Shown here: positions 8,582 through 17,260 of the stretch, one piece after another
Numbering within the stretch: the stretch's first letter is position 1
Layout of the letters: each line of letters opens with the position of its first letter
NCBI RefSeq assembly: GCF_947487915.1
Contig: NZ_CANKYH010000008.1
Location: 1-64,000, forward strand
DNA length: 64,000 nucleotides
Direction: 5' to 3'
DNA from: an uncultured Serinicoccus sp.
GTDB lineage: Bacteria > Actinomycetota > Actinomycetes > Actinomycetales > Dermatophilaceae
Translations under genes and position numbers: made by a program
Notes under the pieces: model-generated
The model's database searches: none
Told to the model about the DNA's origin: nothing
What the model saw: the letters and a program-made list of their open reading frames with translations, nothing else

Positions 8582-9496
8582 TCAGACGTCGTAGTCGACG
8601 ACCACCGGCGCGTGGTCGGAGAGCCGGGTGCCGGCGTGCTCCCGGTCCACCTCGGCGCGCACCGCGCGTCGGGCCAGCCCCGGGGTGGCCAGGTGGTAGT
8701 CGATGCGCCAGCCGACATCCTTGGCGTAGGACTGCCCCAGCCAGGACCACCACGAGTAGGGCCCCGGGGTGTCCGGGTGCAGGCGCCGGACGACGTCGAC
8801 GAGGGTGCGCGCGGAGAGCTGGTCGTCGAGCCACGCGCGCTCCTCGGGCAGGAAGCCCTCGGCCTGCTGGCTGCGCCGCCAGGCCGCGACGTCGAGGTGG
8901 GTGTGCGCGACGTTGAGGTCGCCGGTCAGCAGCAGCTCGCGGCCGCGGGCCCGGGCCTCGCGGCGGGCCCGCGTCAGCTGGCGGGCGAAGGCGTCGAGGA
9001 AGTGCATCTTCCGTTGGTACTTCGCGCCCCCGTCCGGCGCCTCCCGCATCCGGCCAGGTCGCTGCAGGTGGGCCGGCAGGCCGCCCTTGGGCAGGTAGAG
9101 CGTGGCCACCGTGAGGGGCGCGTCGGCCAGGTCCACCTCGACGTAGCGCCCCTCCGCGGCATACCGGGAGATCCCGCGCGCGAGGGTGGGGGTCTGTGCC
9201 GGCACGGTCGAGGTATGCCGTTCTCCCGGCCCCCGCACCAGCACCTCGGCGCCCCAGGTGCGCACGGCCGCAGGCGGCTGCCGGGTGAGGACGGCGACCC
9301 CGTTGCGGCCGGGGATCGTGCCCGGCTCGTAGACGGCGTGGTAGCCGCCGAAGGCGTCGTCGGGCAGGTCGGCGAGGGTGCAGCGGACCTCCTGCAGGGT
9401 GACGACGTCGGCGTCTCGGCCGGTCCTCCACTCCGCGAAGCCGCGACGCAGGGTCGCGCGGATGCCGTTGATGTTGACGCTGGCGATGCGGAGCAC
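8582..9496 (-). CDS. xthA: exodeoxyribonuclease III (AP endonuclease)
   Basis: A 304-residue member of the endonuclease/exonuclease/phosphatase fold that incises DNA at abasic sites and trims 3' ends in base excision repair. Catalytic elements are visible in order: NINGIRA (Asn7), LQEVRC (metal-binding Glu), the Tyr-containing LYLPKGG region, GDLNVAHTHLD (catalytic Asp-Asn), and the C-terminal SDHAPV His. The start is a GTG at 9496 with no Shine-Dalgarno but with a -10 hexamer TAGCAT six bases upstream, suggesting a leaderless mRNA. It converges on the antiporter gene (6 bp apart) and diverges from the DUF5709-like gene. Confidence 0.92.
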   Translation of the reverse strand: MLRIASVNINGIRATLRRGFAEWRTGRDADVVTLQEVRCTLADLPDDAFGGYHAVYEPGTIPGRNGVAVLTRQPPAAVRTWGAEVLVRGPGERHTSTVPAQTPTLARGISRYAAEGRYVEVDLADAPLTVATLYLPKGGLPAHLQRPGRMREAPDGGAKYQRKMHFLDAFARQLTRARREARARGRELLLTGDLNVAHTHLDVAAWRRSQQAEGFLPEERAWLDDQLSARTLVDVVRRLHPDTPGPYSWWSWLGQSYAKDVGWRIDYHLATPGLARRAVRAEVDREHAGTRLSDHAPVVVDYDV

Positions 9497-9502
9497 CCGG
9501 CG

Positions 9503-9508
9503 ATGCTA
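9503..9508 (-). promoter_or_regulatory. xthA -10 element, leaderless configuration
   Basis: On the minus strand the hexamer TAGCAT (TANNNT type) is followed by six bases and then the GTG of xthA. A transcript starting at the usual distance would begin at or next to the start codon. No clear -35 is visible. Confidence 0.5.
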
Positions 9509-9560
9509 CGGACCGCCCTGCGCAGTTGCCGCACGAGGGCGCAGGGCACACTGTGGAGCC

Positions 9561-9998
9561 ATGAGCGAGAACCCGTACGAGGACGAGAGCGGCATCCCCG
9601 ACTACAGCCCCGAGCAGGAGGCCGAGGCCGAGGTCAACCTGGACGAGCCGAGCTCGACGGCCGACGTGGCCTGGAGCCCGCCGGACCGGCGTCCGGTCAG
9701 CTCGGAGTTCGCCGACGACGACGCCAGCGAGGAGACCATCGACCAGCGGATCGCGCAGGAGCTGCCCGAGGAGGGCACCTCCTACGGCCGCCCCGAGCAC
9801 GGCGGCGAGGACACCTCGCGCGAGCCCGAGCTGCTCGGTGGTGACGACCCGGACGCCATCCCCGCCGACCAGGACATCCTCGGCGGCGATGCCGGTGAGG
9901 ACGTCGACCAGCCCGAGGCCGGCGCCGGCGACGCGGCCGAGGAGGCCGCCATGCACGTCACCGAGGGTGAGTGGGACAGCACGGACGAGCGCCCCTGA
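9561..9998 (+). CDS. acidic DUF5709-like protein
   Basis: A 145-residue, strongly acidic, low-complexity soluble protein (MSENPYEDESGIPDYSP at the N-terminus, HVTEGEWDSTDERP at the end), rich in Glu, Asp, Pro and Ala. The composition and the opening motif resemble the actinobacterial DUF5709 proteins, which have no known function; I am moderately sure of that match. No membrane segment or signal peptide is visible. The ATG at 9561 has a short TGGAG close upstream. It is transcribed divergently from xthA and ends at a hairpin it shares with the converging hydrolase gene. Confidence 0.7.
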   Translation: MSENPYEDESGIPDYSPEQEAEAEVNLDEPSSTADVAWSPPDRRPVSSEFADDDASEETIDQRIAQELPEEGTSYGRPEHGGEDTSREPELLGGDDPDAIPADQDILGGDAGEDVDQPEAGAGDAAEEAAMHVTEGEWDSTDERP

Positions 9999-10019
9999 CC
10001 CCTCCCACCGGACCCCGCC

Positions 10020-10044
10020 CGTGGTCGCCCCCGGCGCGACCACG
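10020..10044. terminator. bidirectional hairpin terminator
   Basis: Nine-bp perfect stem, CGTGGTCGC (10020-10028) and GCGACCACG (10036-10044), with a 7-nt loop, between two converging genes (stops at 9998 and 10056). There is no T-run, as is common in high-GC actinobacteria. Confidence 0.6.
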
Positions 10045-10055
10045 AGCGAGGGTGG

Positions 10056-11390
10056 TCAGCAGGAGGCGACGAGCATCGGGACCAGCAGGTCGTTGAGGTC
10101 GTAGAGCGCGTCCTGGGCCACCGTCAGGTCGCGACCCGTCACCCCGAGGGCCAGCTGCCGGGTGCCGTCGCGCGAGCTGAGCGCCAGGCTGAGCGAGCCG
10201 AAGCTCGCCCCGTCGTGGCCGTGCAGGAACTCGCCCGGTCGGCACGGGTCGGGGATGGCGTAGGTGCCCAGCCCGTAGCCCAGGGGGTTCTGCGAGGACG
10301 GCGTCACCATCTGCTCCACCGAGGCCTCCGAGACCAGGTCACCCGACATGAGCGCCCGGGTGAAGTCGTCGAGGTCCTCGACCGTGCTGAGGGCGGACCC
10401 GCTGTGCGAGAAGACGTCCGGGTCGAAGCCGCCCAGCCCGATCCAGCCCCGGCCGTCGACGAACATCGCCTCGTGCAGGGCGGGGCCACGCAGGCCAGGC
10501 TCGTCGAGCACCCGGGTCTGTCCCATGCCGGCGGGTCGGCGGATGCGCTCGGTGACGAGCTCGTCGACCGGCTCGCCGGTGACCTCCTCCAGGAGCATGC
10601 CGAGCGCGACGTAGCCGGCGTTGGAGTAGCTGAACTGCGCACCCGGCTCCCCGACCCACGGGGCGGCGTTGACGGCGTCGATGTGCTCGGCGTCGCTGTA
10701 GTCGCGGCCGATCGCCGACACGAACGCGTCCCAGTCCTCGGGGTCGGTCCCCGCGTAGGGGGTGATGAGCTCGTAGGTGCCCAGCGGCATACCCGAGGTG
10801 TGGCTGAGCAGGTGGCGGATCGTCACCTCGGGGTGGTCCGGGAAGAGGCCCGGTATGACGTCGTCCACCCGGGTGTCGAGCGTCCAGGTCCCGGCCTCCA
10901 CCTCCTGCACGACCAGGGTCGCGACCATCATCTTGGTGTTGCTCGCCACCCGCAGCGGGCTGCGCTCCAGCGCCGGCGCCTGCCCGCCGAGCTGCCGCGA
11001 GCCGGCGGCGTCCGACCAGCGCAGCGTGGACGTCTCGACCGTCGCCGTCACCCCGAGGGCGCCGTCGGCGACGAGCTGGTCGAGGGCGGCGTCGAGGTCG
11101 GGGCGGGGCAGGCTCGGCAGCCGCCGGGGGCCGGGCACGTCCTGCGGGGTGGCCGACGGGGCCGAGCGCTGCACGCTGACCTGCGTCGCCGCCTCGGCCG
11201 CGGCCTCCCGCAGCGCCTCCCGGACGGCTTCCTGGTCGGCGGGGTCGCCGGCCACGCCGACGGCGCCCACCGTCAGTCCTGCCGTGGACGACGACGGCCC
11301 CTCATGCGGCGCGACGGCGGCGGCCGGGATCGTGGTGAGCCCCACCGCGAGCGCGGCGGCGCAGGTGGTGGTGGTGGTGCGACGGTGCAT
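10056..11390 (-). CDS. secreted serine hydrolase, beta-lactamase/D-Ala-D-Ala carboxypeptidase fold
   Basis: A 444-residue exported protein: Arg/Thr-rich N-terminus, hydrophobic core AAALAVGLTTIPAAAVA and a likely signal-peptidase site near residue 27. The catalytic domain carries the SxxK motif (VASNTKMM, Ser150/Lys153), the YxN motif (YSNAGY, around 253) and a C-terminal HGHDG (around 390) replacing the KTG triad, as in class C beta-lactamase-related esterases and DD-peptidases such as the Streptomyces R61 enzyme. It may trim peptidoglycan or hydrolyse esters; sequence alone does not decide. The ATG at 11390 is preceded by GGGAGG at 8 nt. It lies downstream of the UvrA-like gene on the same strand, 188 bp away. 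Confidence 0.82.
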   Translation of the reverse strand: MHRRTTTTTCAAALAVGLTTIPAAAVAPHEGPSSSTAGLTVGAVGVAGDPADQEAVREALREAAAEAATQVSVQRSAPSATPQDVPGPRRLPSLPRPDLDAALDQLVADGALGVTATVETSTLRWSDAAGSRQLGGQAPALERSPLRVASNTKMMVATLVVQEVEAGTWTLDTRVDDVIPGLFPDHPEVTIRHLLSHTSGMPLGTYELITPYAGTDPEDWDAFVSAIGRDYSDAEHIDAVNAAPWVGEPGAQFSYSNAGYVALGMLLEEVTGEPVDELVTERIRRPAGMGQTRVLDEPGLRGPALHEAMFVDGRGWIGLGGFDPDVFSHSGSALSTVEDLDDFTRALMSGDLVSEASVEQMVTPSSQNPLGYGLGTYAIPDPCRPGEFLHGHDGASFGSLSLALSSRDGTRQLALGVTGRDLTVAQDALYDLNDLLVPMLVASC

Positions 11391-11507
11391 GGTCGTGCCC
11401 TCCCAGGTGTCGATGACCGATGCCCCCAGCCTCACCGCCCCCGGGACGCAGCGCATCCAACTGGGGCCGGAGATGCGCTCCGTCTGGAGGATGAGGAACC
11501 ACACGCA

Positions 11508-11558
11508 GCGCCCGGTCGGTCGGCAGCTCACCACCCGCGGCGCCCGGTCGGTCGGCAG
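11508..11558. repeat. two perfect 19-bp direct repeats
   Basis: GCGCCCGGTCGGTCGGCAG occurs at 11508-11526 and again at 11540-11558, a 32-bp period, in the gap between the UvrA-like gene and the serine hydrolase. It could be a regulator-binding pair or a local duplication; no promoter element is evident close by. Confidence 0.6.
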
Positions 11559-11578
11559 CCCTCGCACGGCCCGCGTGG

Positions 11579-13936
11579 TCAGGCGCCGACCCACTCCCTG
11601 AGGTGCTCGGAGGTCAGGGTGTCGCCGTCCGCGACCATCTGCGCAGGCGTCCCCTCGAAGACGACCCGTCCGCCCTCGTGGCCCGCGCCCGGGCCGATGT
11701 CGAGGACCCAGTCGGCGTTCGCGACGACGGCCAGGTTGTGCTCGATGACGACGAGGCTGTGCCCCTGGTCCACCAGCGTGTGCAGCATCCGGACCAGGCG
11801 CTCGGTGTCGGCGAGGTGCAGCCCGGCGGTGGGCTCGTCGAGGACGATGGTGGTGCCCTTGCCGCCGAGCTGGGCGGCGAGCTTGAGCCGTTGGCGCTCC
11901 CCGCCGGAGAGCGTGGTGAGCGGTTGGCCGAGGCGCAGGTAGCCCAGACCCACGTCGACCAGGCGGGCCAGGATGCCCCGGGCCTTGCCGGTGGTGAAGA
12001 CCTCGGCGGCGCGCGCGATGGACAGCTCGAAGACCTCGGCGATGGTCAGCCCGTGCAGGGTGTGCACGAGGACGTCGTCACGGAAGCGCTGACCCCCGCA
12101 GGTCTCGCACCGGGACGGTCCGCCGACGAGCATGCCCTGCTCGGGGTAGATCACCCCCTGGCCGTTGCAGGCCGGGCAGGCGCCCTCGGAGTTGGGTGAG
12201 AAGAGCGAGGCGGAGACGTCGTTCTCCTTCGCGAAGGCGGTGCGGATCGGGTCGAGCAGCCCGGAGTAGGTCGCCGGGTTTGACCGGCGCGAGCCCCGGA
12301 TCGCGGACTGGTCGACGATGAGCACGTCCTCGCGGCCGCCGAGCGAGCCGTGGACCAACGAGCTCTTGCCCGACCCGGCCACCCCGGTGACCGCGACGAG
12401 CACCCCGGTCGGCAGGTCCACGTCCACGTCCTGCAGGTTGTGGGTCGAGGCACCTCGGATCTCGATCCTCCCGGTGGGCGTCCGCACCGCCTCCTCGCTG
12501 CGCAACGGCATACGGTGGTCGAGGTAGTGGCCGGTGACGGTGTCGGAGCCGCGCAGCCCGGCGACGTCCCCCTCGAAGGTGATCGTGCCACCGTCGCTGC
12601 CCGCCCCCGGGCCGATGTCGATGACGTGGTCGGCCGCCTCGATGACCTCGGGCTTGTGCTCGACCACGAGGATGGTGTTGCCCTTGTCGCGCAGCGAGCT
12701 CAGCAGCGCGATCATCCGGCGGACGTCGTGCGGGTGCAGCCCCACCGTCGGCTCGTCGAAGACGTAGGTGACGTCGGTGAGCGCGCTGCCCAGCTGGCGG
12801 ATCATCTTCACCCGCTGCGCCTCGCCGCCGGACAGGGTCCCCGCCTCCCGGTCGAGGGAGAGGTATCCCAGGCCGATCTCGGTGAACGAGCCGAGCATCG
12901 CGGCCAGGTTGGCCACCAGCGGCTGCACCGACGTGTCGTCGATCCCGCGGACCCACCCGGCGAGATCGTTGACCTGCATCGCCGTGCACTCGCTGATCGT
13001 GGTGCCGTCGACCGTCGCGGTCCGCGCCGCCTCGTTGAGCCGGGTGCCGCCGCACTCGGTGCACGGACCCGTCGTCGCGACCCGCTCCTTGAACTCGATC
13101 ATGTGCTTCTGCTTCGGCTCCCGGTCGCCGAACAGCGTGCGCCGGATCCGCACGACCAGGCCCTCGTAGGTCAGGTTGACCCCGGCGAACTTCACCTTGG
13201 TCGGCTCCTGGTACATCAACCAGTGCCACTCGCGCTCGGAGTAGTCGGCGAGCACCGTGTCCATGTCGAGCTTGCCGTCGGCCGCCGCCCCCTCGTCGCC
13301 GTACATCTTCCAGCCCCAGGTGCCCACGCCATACCCCGGGACGAGGATGGCGCCCTCGTTGAGGCTCTTGCTGCGGTCGACCACGACGTCCTCGTCGATC
13401 GCGGCCCGGGTGCCGAGGCCCTCGCACACGGGACACATGCCCCCGATGAACTCGAAGGTCGCGGCCTCGCCCTTCGGCGGCTTGCCGTCCTTGTCGACGA
13501 CCACCCGTCCGCTGCCGCTGGCGCTGGCGAGGTTGAACGAGAAGGCCGAGCTGGGCCCGACGTGCGGCTCGGACAGCCGGCTGAAGAGGATGCGCAGCAG
13601 GGCGTAGGCGTCGGTCGCGGTGCCCACGGTGGAGCGGGCGTTGGCGCCGAGCCGTTCCTGGTCGACGACGATCGCCGCCGACAGCCCGTCGAGCTCCTCG
13701 ACCTCCGGCCGGCTCGTCACCGGCATGAAGGACTGGAGGAAGGCGGAGTAGGTCTCGTTGATGAGCCGCTGGCTCTCGGCGGCGACGGTGCCGAAGACCA
13801 GGCTGGACTTGCCGGAGCCGGACACCCCGGAGAAGACGGTGAGCCGGCGCTTGGGGATGTCGACGTCGACGTCCCGGAGGTTGTTGACCCGGGCGCCGCG
13901 CACCCGGATGACGTCGTGGCTGTCCGCGGGGTGCAT
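11579..13936 (-). CDS. UvrA-like excinuclease subunit A paralogue
   Basis: A 785-residue ABC ATPase of the UvrA family with two nucleotide-binding halves: Walker A GVSGSGKSS (37-45) and GVAGSGKSS (~520), signature motifs TLSGGEAQR and TLSGGERQR, and Walker B YVFDEPTVGLHP and IVLDEPTAGLH. Zinc-type Cys pairs CPVC, CTEC, CPAC and CETC are all present. At 785 residues it is shorter than canonical UvrA (about 950), matching the UvrA2/DrrC-like paralogues linked to drug or DNA-damage tolerance rather than core excision repair. The ATG at 13936 is clear. It stands alone downstream of a strong terminator. Binding to UvrB cannot be judged from the sequence. Confidence 0.85.
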   Translation of the reverse strand: MHPADSHDVIRVRGARVNNLRDVDVDIPKRRLTVFSGVSGSGKSSLVFGTVAAESQRLINETYSAFLQSFMPVTSRPEVEELDGLSAAIVVDQERLGANARSTVGTATDAYALLRILFSRLSEPHVGPSSAFSFNLASASGSGRVVVDKDGKPPKGEAATFEFIGGMCPVCEGLGTRAAIDEDVVVDRSKSLNEGAILVPGYGVGTWGWKMYGDEGAAADGKLDMDTVLADYSEREWHWLMYQEPTKVKFAGVNLTYEGLVVRIRRTLFGDREPKQKHMIEFKERVATTGPCTECGGTRLNEAARTATVDGTTISECTAMQVNDLAGWVRGIDDTSVQPLVANLAAMLGSFTEIGLGYLSLDREAGTLSGGEAQRVKMIRQLGSALTDVTYVFDEPTVGLHPHDVRRMIALLSSLRDKGNTILVVEHKPEVIEAADHVIDIGPGAGSDGGTITFEGDVAGLRGSDTVTGHYLDHRMPLRSEEAVRTPTGRIEIRGASTHNLQDVDVDLPTGVLVAVTGVAGSGKSSLVHGSLGGREDVLIVDQSAIRGSRRSNPATYSGLLDPIRTAFAKENDVSASLFSPNSEGACPACNGQGVIYPEQGMLVGGPSRCETCGGQRFRDDVLVHTLHGLTIAEVFELSIARAAEVFTTGKARGILARLVDVGLGYLRLGQPLTTLSGGERQRLKLAAQLGGKGTTIVLDEPTAGLHLADTERLVRMLHTLVDQGHSLVVIEHNLAVVANADWVLDIGPGAGHEGGRVVFEGTPAQMVADGDTLTSEHLREWVGA

Positions 13937-14026
13937 GGGCCGATCGTGCCACGGGGAGGGGCCGCCCGACCGGGAAATTCTTGCCGGGGCAGGAGGACGA
14001 CGGTCAGGAGCTGTCCGTTACCCGGA

Positions 14027-14068
14027 CCGACCGTGGTTCTGCTGCCTGGGCAGCAGAACCACGGTCGG
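14027..14068. terminator. 20-bp perfect hairpin after the galactoside operon
   Basis: Arms 14027-14046 and 14049-14068 are exact reverse complements, leaving only two bases between them (about four unpaired in practice). It lies 69 bases past the stop of the substrate-binding protein gene and upstream of the UvrA-like gene, so it should end the sugar operon transcript and insulate the next gene. No T-run. Confidence 0.75.
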
Positions 14069-14136
14069 CAGGGCTCGGGGACGGGCCCCGGGGACGACGG
14101 GGGCGGGTGGCCTCGGCCGACCCGCCCCCACCGTGC

Positions 14137-15480
14137 TCACTCCCCGACCGGTATGCCCTGGCTCTCCAACGCGCTCATCGTCGACTCCTGCGTCGAGGTC
14201 AGTGCCTCGGCGAGGCTGCCGTTGCCGCTCGCCGCGGCGGAGAAGCCGTCGGACACGTCGTTGTAGACCTGGGTCATGGTCGGGCCCCAGGTCCACTCGG
14301 TGGGCACGGTGGCCCCGGCCTCGGTGAAGACCTCGTAGATCTCCTGGTCGCCGTAGAACGGGACGCCCTCGGAGAGGGCCGGCAGCTGCTGGCCCTCCGT
14401 GGTCGCCGGGTAGAGGTTCGCGGCCTCGATGAGCGCCTCGTGCGCCTCCTCCGAGGTGTTGAGCCACAGGGCGAACTGCGCCGCCTCGTGCGGGTGCTCG
14501 CTGCCCCGGAAGACCGCCGTGGTGGACCCGCCCCAGTTGCCCGCGGCCTGCTCGTCGCCCCAGGTCGGCATGGGGGCCACCCGCCAGCTGCCCTCGGTGT
14601 CGGGGGCACCGGACATGAGCGAGTTCGCGCCCCAGACCGCCGAGACCCAGGTCCACGCGTCGCCGCTGTTGTAGGCGTTGTCCCACTCGGTGGTCCACGG
14701 CGGGAGGGTGGAGACGAGGTCGTCCTGGATCAGCCCGTTCCAGTAGTCGGCGACCTGCACCGACTCCTCGCTGTCCAGCCCGACCTGCCAGGTGTCGCCC
14801 TCGTTGCCGAACCACGAGCCACCGGCCTGCCAGACGAAGCCGGCGAACTGGTTGATGTCGCTGGTCGAGAAGTTGGTGATGTAGCCGTCGTTCTCACGCA
14901 CCTGCTCGGCTGCGGCGGCATACTCCTCCCACGTCGTGGGCACCTCGATGCCGGCCTCGGTGAAGAGATCCTCCCGGTAGAACATCGCCATCGGGCCGGT
15001 GTCCTGCGGGATCGCGTAGACCGCGTCCTCCTCGCCCAGCTGCACCTGGCTCCAGGTCCAGTCGACGAACTGCTCCTGGGAGTCCATCACGCCCTCGCAC
15101 CCACCGATGTCGGTCAGCCCGTCCTGCACCCGGAAGTTGGGCAGCGCGTCGAACTCGATCTGGCCCAGGTCCGGCGGGTTGCCGGCCTCGAGCTGGTTGA
15201 AGAAGTTCTGGTAGGTGCCCGAGTTGCCGTTCGGGCCGGTCTGCACCTCGACCTGGACCTCCGGGTTCTGCTCGTTCCAGATGTCGACCACGCCCTCGAT
15301 GCCGGGCACCCAGGAGAAGAAGGTCAGGCTGACCTCCCCGTCGCTGGGCTCGCAGTCGGCGGCGGCACCGCCATCACCCTCGGCGGCGCCCTCGGAGCCC
15401 GAGTCGCCGCCGCCGCACGCGGCCAGGGTGAGCAGCAGGGCCACCGAGGCGGCCCCCAGCAGTGGTGATGTGATCTTCAT
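14137..15480 (-). CDS. sugar ABC transporter substrate-binding lipoprotein
   Basis: A 447-residue family 1 extracellular solute-binding protein. The N-terminus has a hydrophobic stretch ending in the lipobox LAAC (Cys about residue 23) and a Gly/Ser/Glu linker, so it should be lipid-anchored outside the membrane. The mature part shows the usual fold cues (VSLTFFSWVPGIEGVVDIWNE, LYPATTEGQQLPALSEG). It is the last gene of an operon with two permeases and a GH42 beta-galactosidase, implying uptake of a galactoside. It begins 32 bases after the MalG-type permease with GAAAGAG upstream. No ATPase gene is present; a shared MsmK-type ATPase elsewhere is likely. Confidence 0.9.
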   Translation of the reverse strand: MKITSPLLGAASVALLLTLAACGGGDSGSEGAAEGDGGAAADCEPSDGEVSLTFFSWVPGIEGVVDIWNEQNPEVQVEVQTGPNGNSGTYQNFFNQLEAGNPPDLGQIEFDALPNFRVQDGLTDIGGCEGVMDSQEQFVDWTWSQVQLGEEDAVYAIPQDTGPMAMFYREDLFTEAGIEVPTTWEEYAAAAEQVRENDGYITNFSTSDINQFAGFVWQAGGSWFGNEGDTWQVGLDSEESVQVADYWNGLIQDDLVSTLPPWTTEWDNAYNSGDAWTWVSAVWGANSLMSGAPDTEGSWRVAPMPTWGDEQAAGNWGGSTTAVFRGSEHPHEAAQFALWLNTSEEAHEALIEAANLYPATTEGQQLPALSEGVPFYGDQEIYEVFTEAGATVPTEWTWGPTMTQVYNDVSDGFSAAASGNGSLAEALTSTQESTMSALESQGIPVGE

Positions 15481-15512
15481 GGGTGTCACTCTTTCTTCAG
15501 GGGTGGGTGGAG

Positions 15513-16379
15513 CTACTTCAGCGAGCCGGTGCCCAGACCGGAGCGCCAGAAGCGTTGGAGGAGCAGGAAGACGACGATGAGCGGCACGATCGAGACCAGG
15601 GAGCCGGTCAGGACGTAGAGACGCAGCTCGGGGACCTGGTTCACCACGGTGTTCCAGTTGTAGAGGCCCAGCGTCACCGGGAAGAGGCGCTCGTCGCGCA
15701 GCATGATGAGCGGCAGGAAGAAGTTGTTCCAGATCGCGACGAACTGGAAGAGGTAGACGGTCACCAGCGCGGGCACCATGAGCCGCACCGAGACCGAGAA
15801 GAAGGTGCGCACCTCCCCGGCCCCGTCCAGGCGGGCCGCCTCGAGCAGCTCGTCGGGCACCGAGGAGGCGGCGTAGATCCGCGCGAGGTAGACCCCGAAG
15901 GGGCTGACGATGCTCGGGAGGAAGACCGACCAGAAGGTGTTGGTGGCGCCCACCTGGGCGAAGATGAGGAACAGGGGCAGGGCCAGCGCCGTCGCCGGCA
16001 CGAGCACCCCACCGAGGACGACGTTGAAGATGAGTTCCCGGCCGGGGAAGGCGTACTTCGCGAGGGCATACCCGCACATCCCGGCCAGCACCGTCGCGAC
16101 CAGCGAGCCGACGCCGGCGTAGAGCACCGAGTTGATCAGCCAGCGCGGCAGGATCCCGTCGCCGTAGGTGAAGACGCCCTGCAGGTTCTCCACGAGGTTG
16201 AGGTCGGAGAACCACAGCGGGTTGGTCGTCGTCAGGTCGCCGCGCTCCTTGGTCGCGGCGATGAACAGCCACCAGATGGGCGTGAGGAAGTAGAGGGTGA
16301 AGACGCCCAGGACGACCATCGCGACCGTCCGGGAGACCGGGCTCTGCCGGTATGCCGTGCTGCTGGGTGTCGCGCTCAC
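15513..16379 (-). CDS. sugar ABC transporter permease, MalG type
   Basis: A 288-residue inner-membrane permease with six hydrophobic segments and the cytoplasmic EAA loop (ELLEAARLDGAGE) that docks the ATPase; the C-terminal half (FFLPLIMLRDERLFPVTLGL) is typical of MalG/LacG proteins. The GTG start at 16379 overlaps the TGA of the preceding permease by four bases (GTGA), so translation is coupled. The substrate is inferred to be a galactoside from the neighbouring GH42 enzyme. Confidence 0.92.
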   Translation of the reverse strand: MSATPSSTAYRQSPVSRTVAMVVLGVFTLYFLTPIWWLFIAATKERGDLTTTNPLWFSDLNLVENLQGVFTYGDGILPRWLINSVLYAGVGSLVATVLAGMCGYALAKYAFPGRELIFNVVLGGVLVPATALALPLFLIFAQVGATNTFWSVFLPSIVSPFGVYLARIYAASSVPDELLEAARLDGAGEVRTFFSVSVRLMVPALVTVYLFQFVAIWNNFFLPLIMLRDERLFPVTLGLYNWNTVVNQVPELRLYVLTGSLVSIVPLIVVFLLLQRFWRSGLGTGSLK

Positions 16380-17260
16380 GAGAAGGCCCTCCGTTGGGTC
16401 AGCTTGAGGAAGGTGAAGGAGAGCACGAAGGTCGCCAGCGCGAGCACCACCGAGAAGGCGGCGGCGAGCGGCTGGTTGGGCACGGCGGCCGTCGTGTAGA
16501 CGAGCAGGTTGGGCGTGTAGTCGCTGGTCACGGCGGTGGAGAAGGTGCGGAAGACCTGCGGCTCCGCGAGCAGCTGGAGGGTGCCGATGATGGAGAAGAC
16601 GCCGGTGAGGATGATCGCCGGCAGCACCAGCGGGATCTTGACCGACCAGGCGATCCGCCACTGGCCGGCGCCGTCCAGCAGGGCCGCCTCGTAGACCTCG
16701 CCCGGGATCGACAGCAGCGAGGAGTAGATGATGAGCATGTTGTAGCCGACGTAGACCCAGGTCACGACGTTGGCGATCGACCAGAGCACGAGCCCGCTGC
16801 CGAGGAAGTCGACCTCGCGGGTGATGCCGGTGAACGGCGAGAGGTTGGGCGAGTAGAGGAAGCCCCACATGATCGCCGCGATGACGCCGGGGACGGCATA
16901 CGGTGCGAAGAAGGCGAGCCGGAAGAAGCGCGCTCCCTTGACGACCGGTGAGTCGAGAAGCAGGGCTAGCAGGAGCGCCACGCCCAGCATGACCGGGACC
17001 TGCACCGCGCCGAAGAGCAGCACCCGGCCGACCGAGGCCCAGAAGGCCTCGTCGGCGATGACCTCGCGGTACTGCGTGAGCCCGCCGAAGACCTCCTCGG
17101 CGGGGCCGAAGGTGCCCGTGCGCTCCACGGTGCGGGTCGACTGCCACACGGCGTAGGCCACCGGTAGCAGGTAGAAGAGGGTGAACAGCGCCGCGAACGG
17201 ACCGATGAAGATCGCGATCGCGCCCGGGTGGTGCACCCGTCGTCGGGTGGGGCGGCTCAT
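16376..17260 (-). CDS. sugar ABC transporter permease, MalF type
   Basis: A 294-residue integral membrane protein, partner of the MalG-type permease. It has six hydrophobic segments starting at AIAIFIGPFAALFTLFYLL and the EAA loop EVYEAALLDGAGQ. The ATG at 17260 overlaps the beta-galactosidase stop by four bases (ATGA), placing it second in the operon. A longer frame upstream lies inside the galactosidase gene and is not used. Confidence 0.92.
   Translation of the reverse strand: MSRPTRRRVHHPGAIAIFIGPFAALFTLFYLLPVAYAVWQSTRTVERTGTFGPAEEVFGGLTQYREVIADEAFWASVGRVLLFGAVQVPVMLGVALLLALLLDSPVVKGARFFRLAFFAPYAVPGVIAAIMWGFLYSPNLSPFTGITREVDFLGSGLVLWSIANVVTWVYVGYNMLIIYSSLLSIPGEVYEAALLDGAGQWRIAWSVKIPLVLPAIILTGVFSIIGTLQLLAEPQVFRTFSTAVTSDYTPNLLVYTTAAVPNQPLAAAFSVVLALATFVLSFTFLKLTQRRAFS

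Noticed and set aside
12350..14266. Long plus-strand frame opposite the UvrA-like gene
   Set aside because: Composition is the antisense signature (Asp/Val/Arg/Gly) and the minus strand shows both Walker motifs and Cys pairs.
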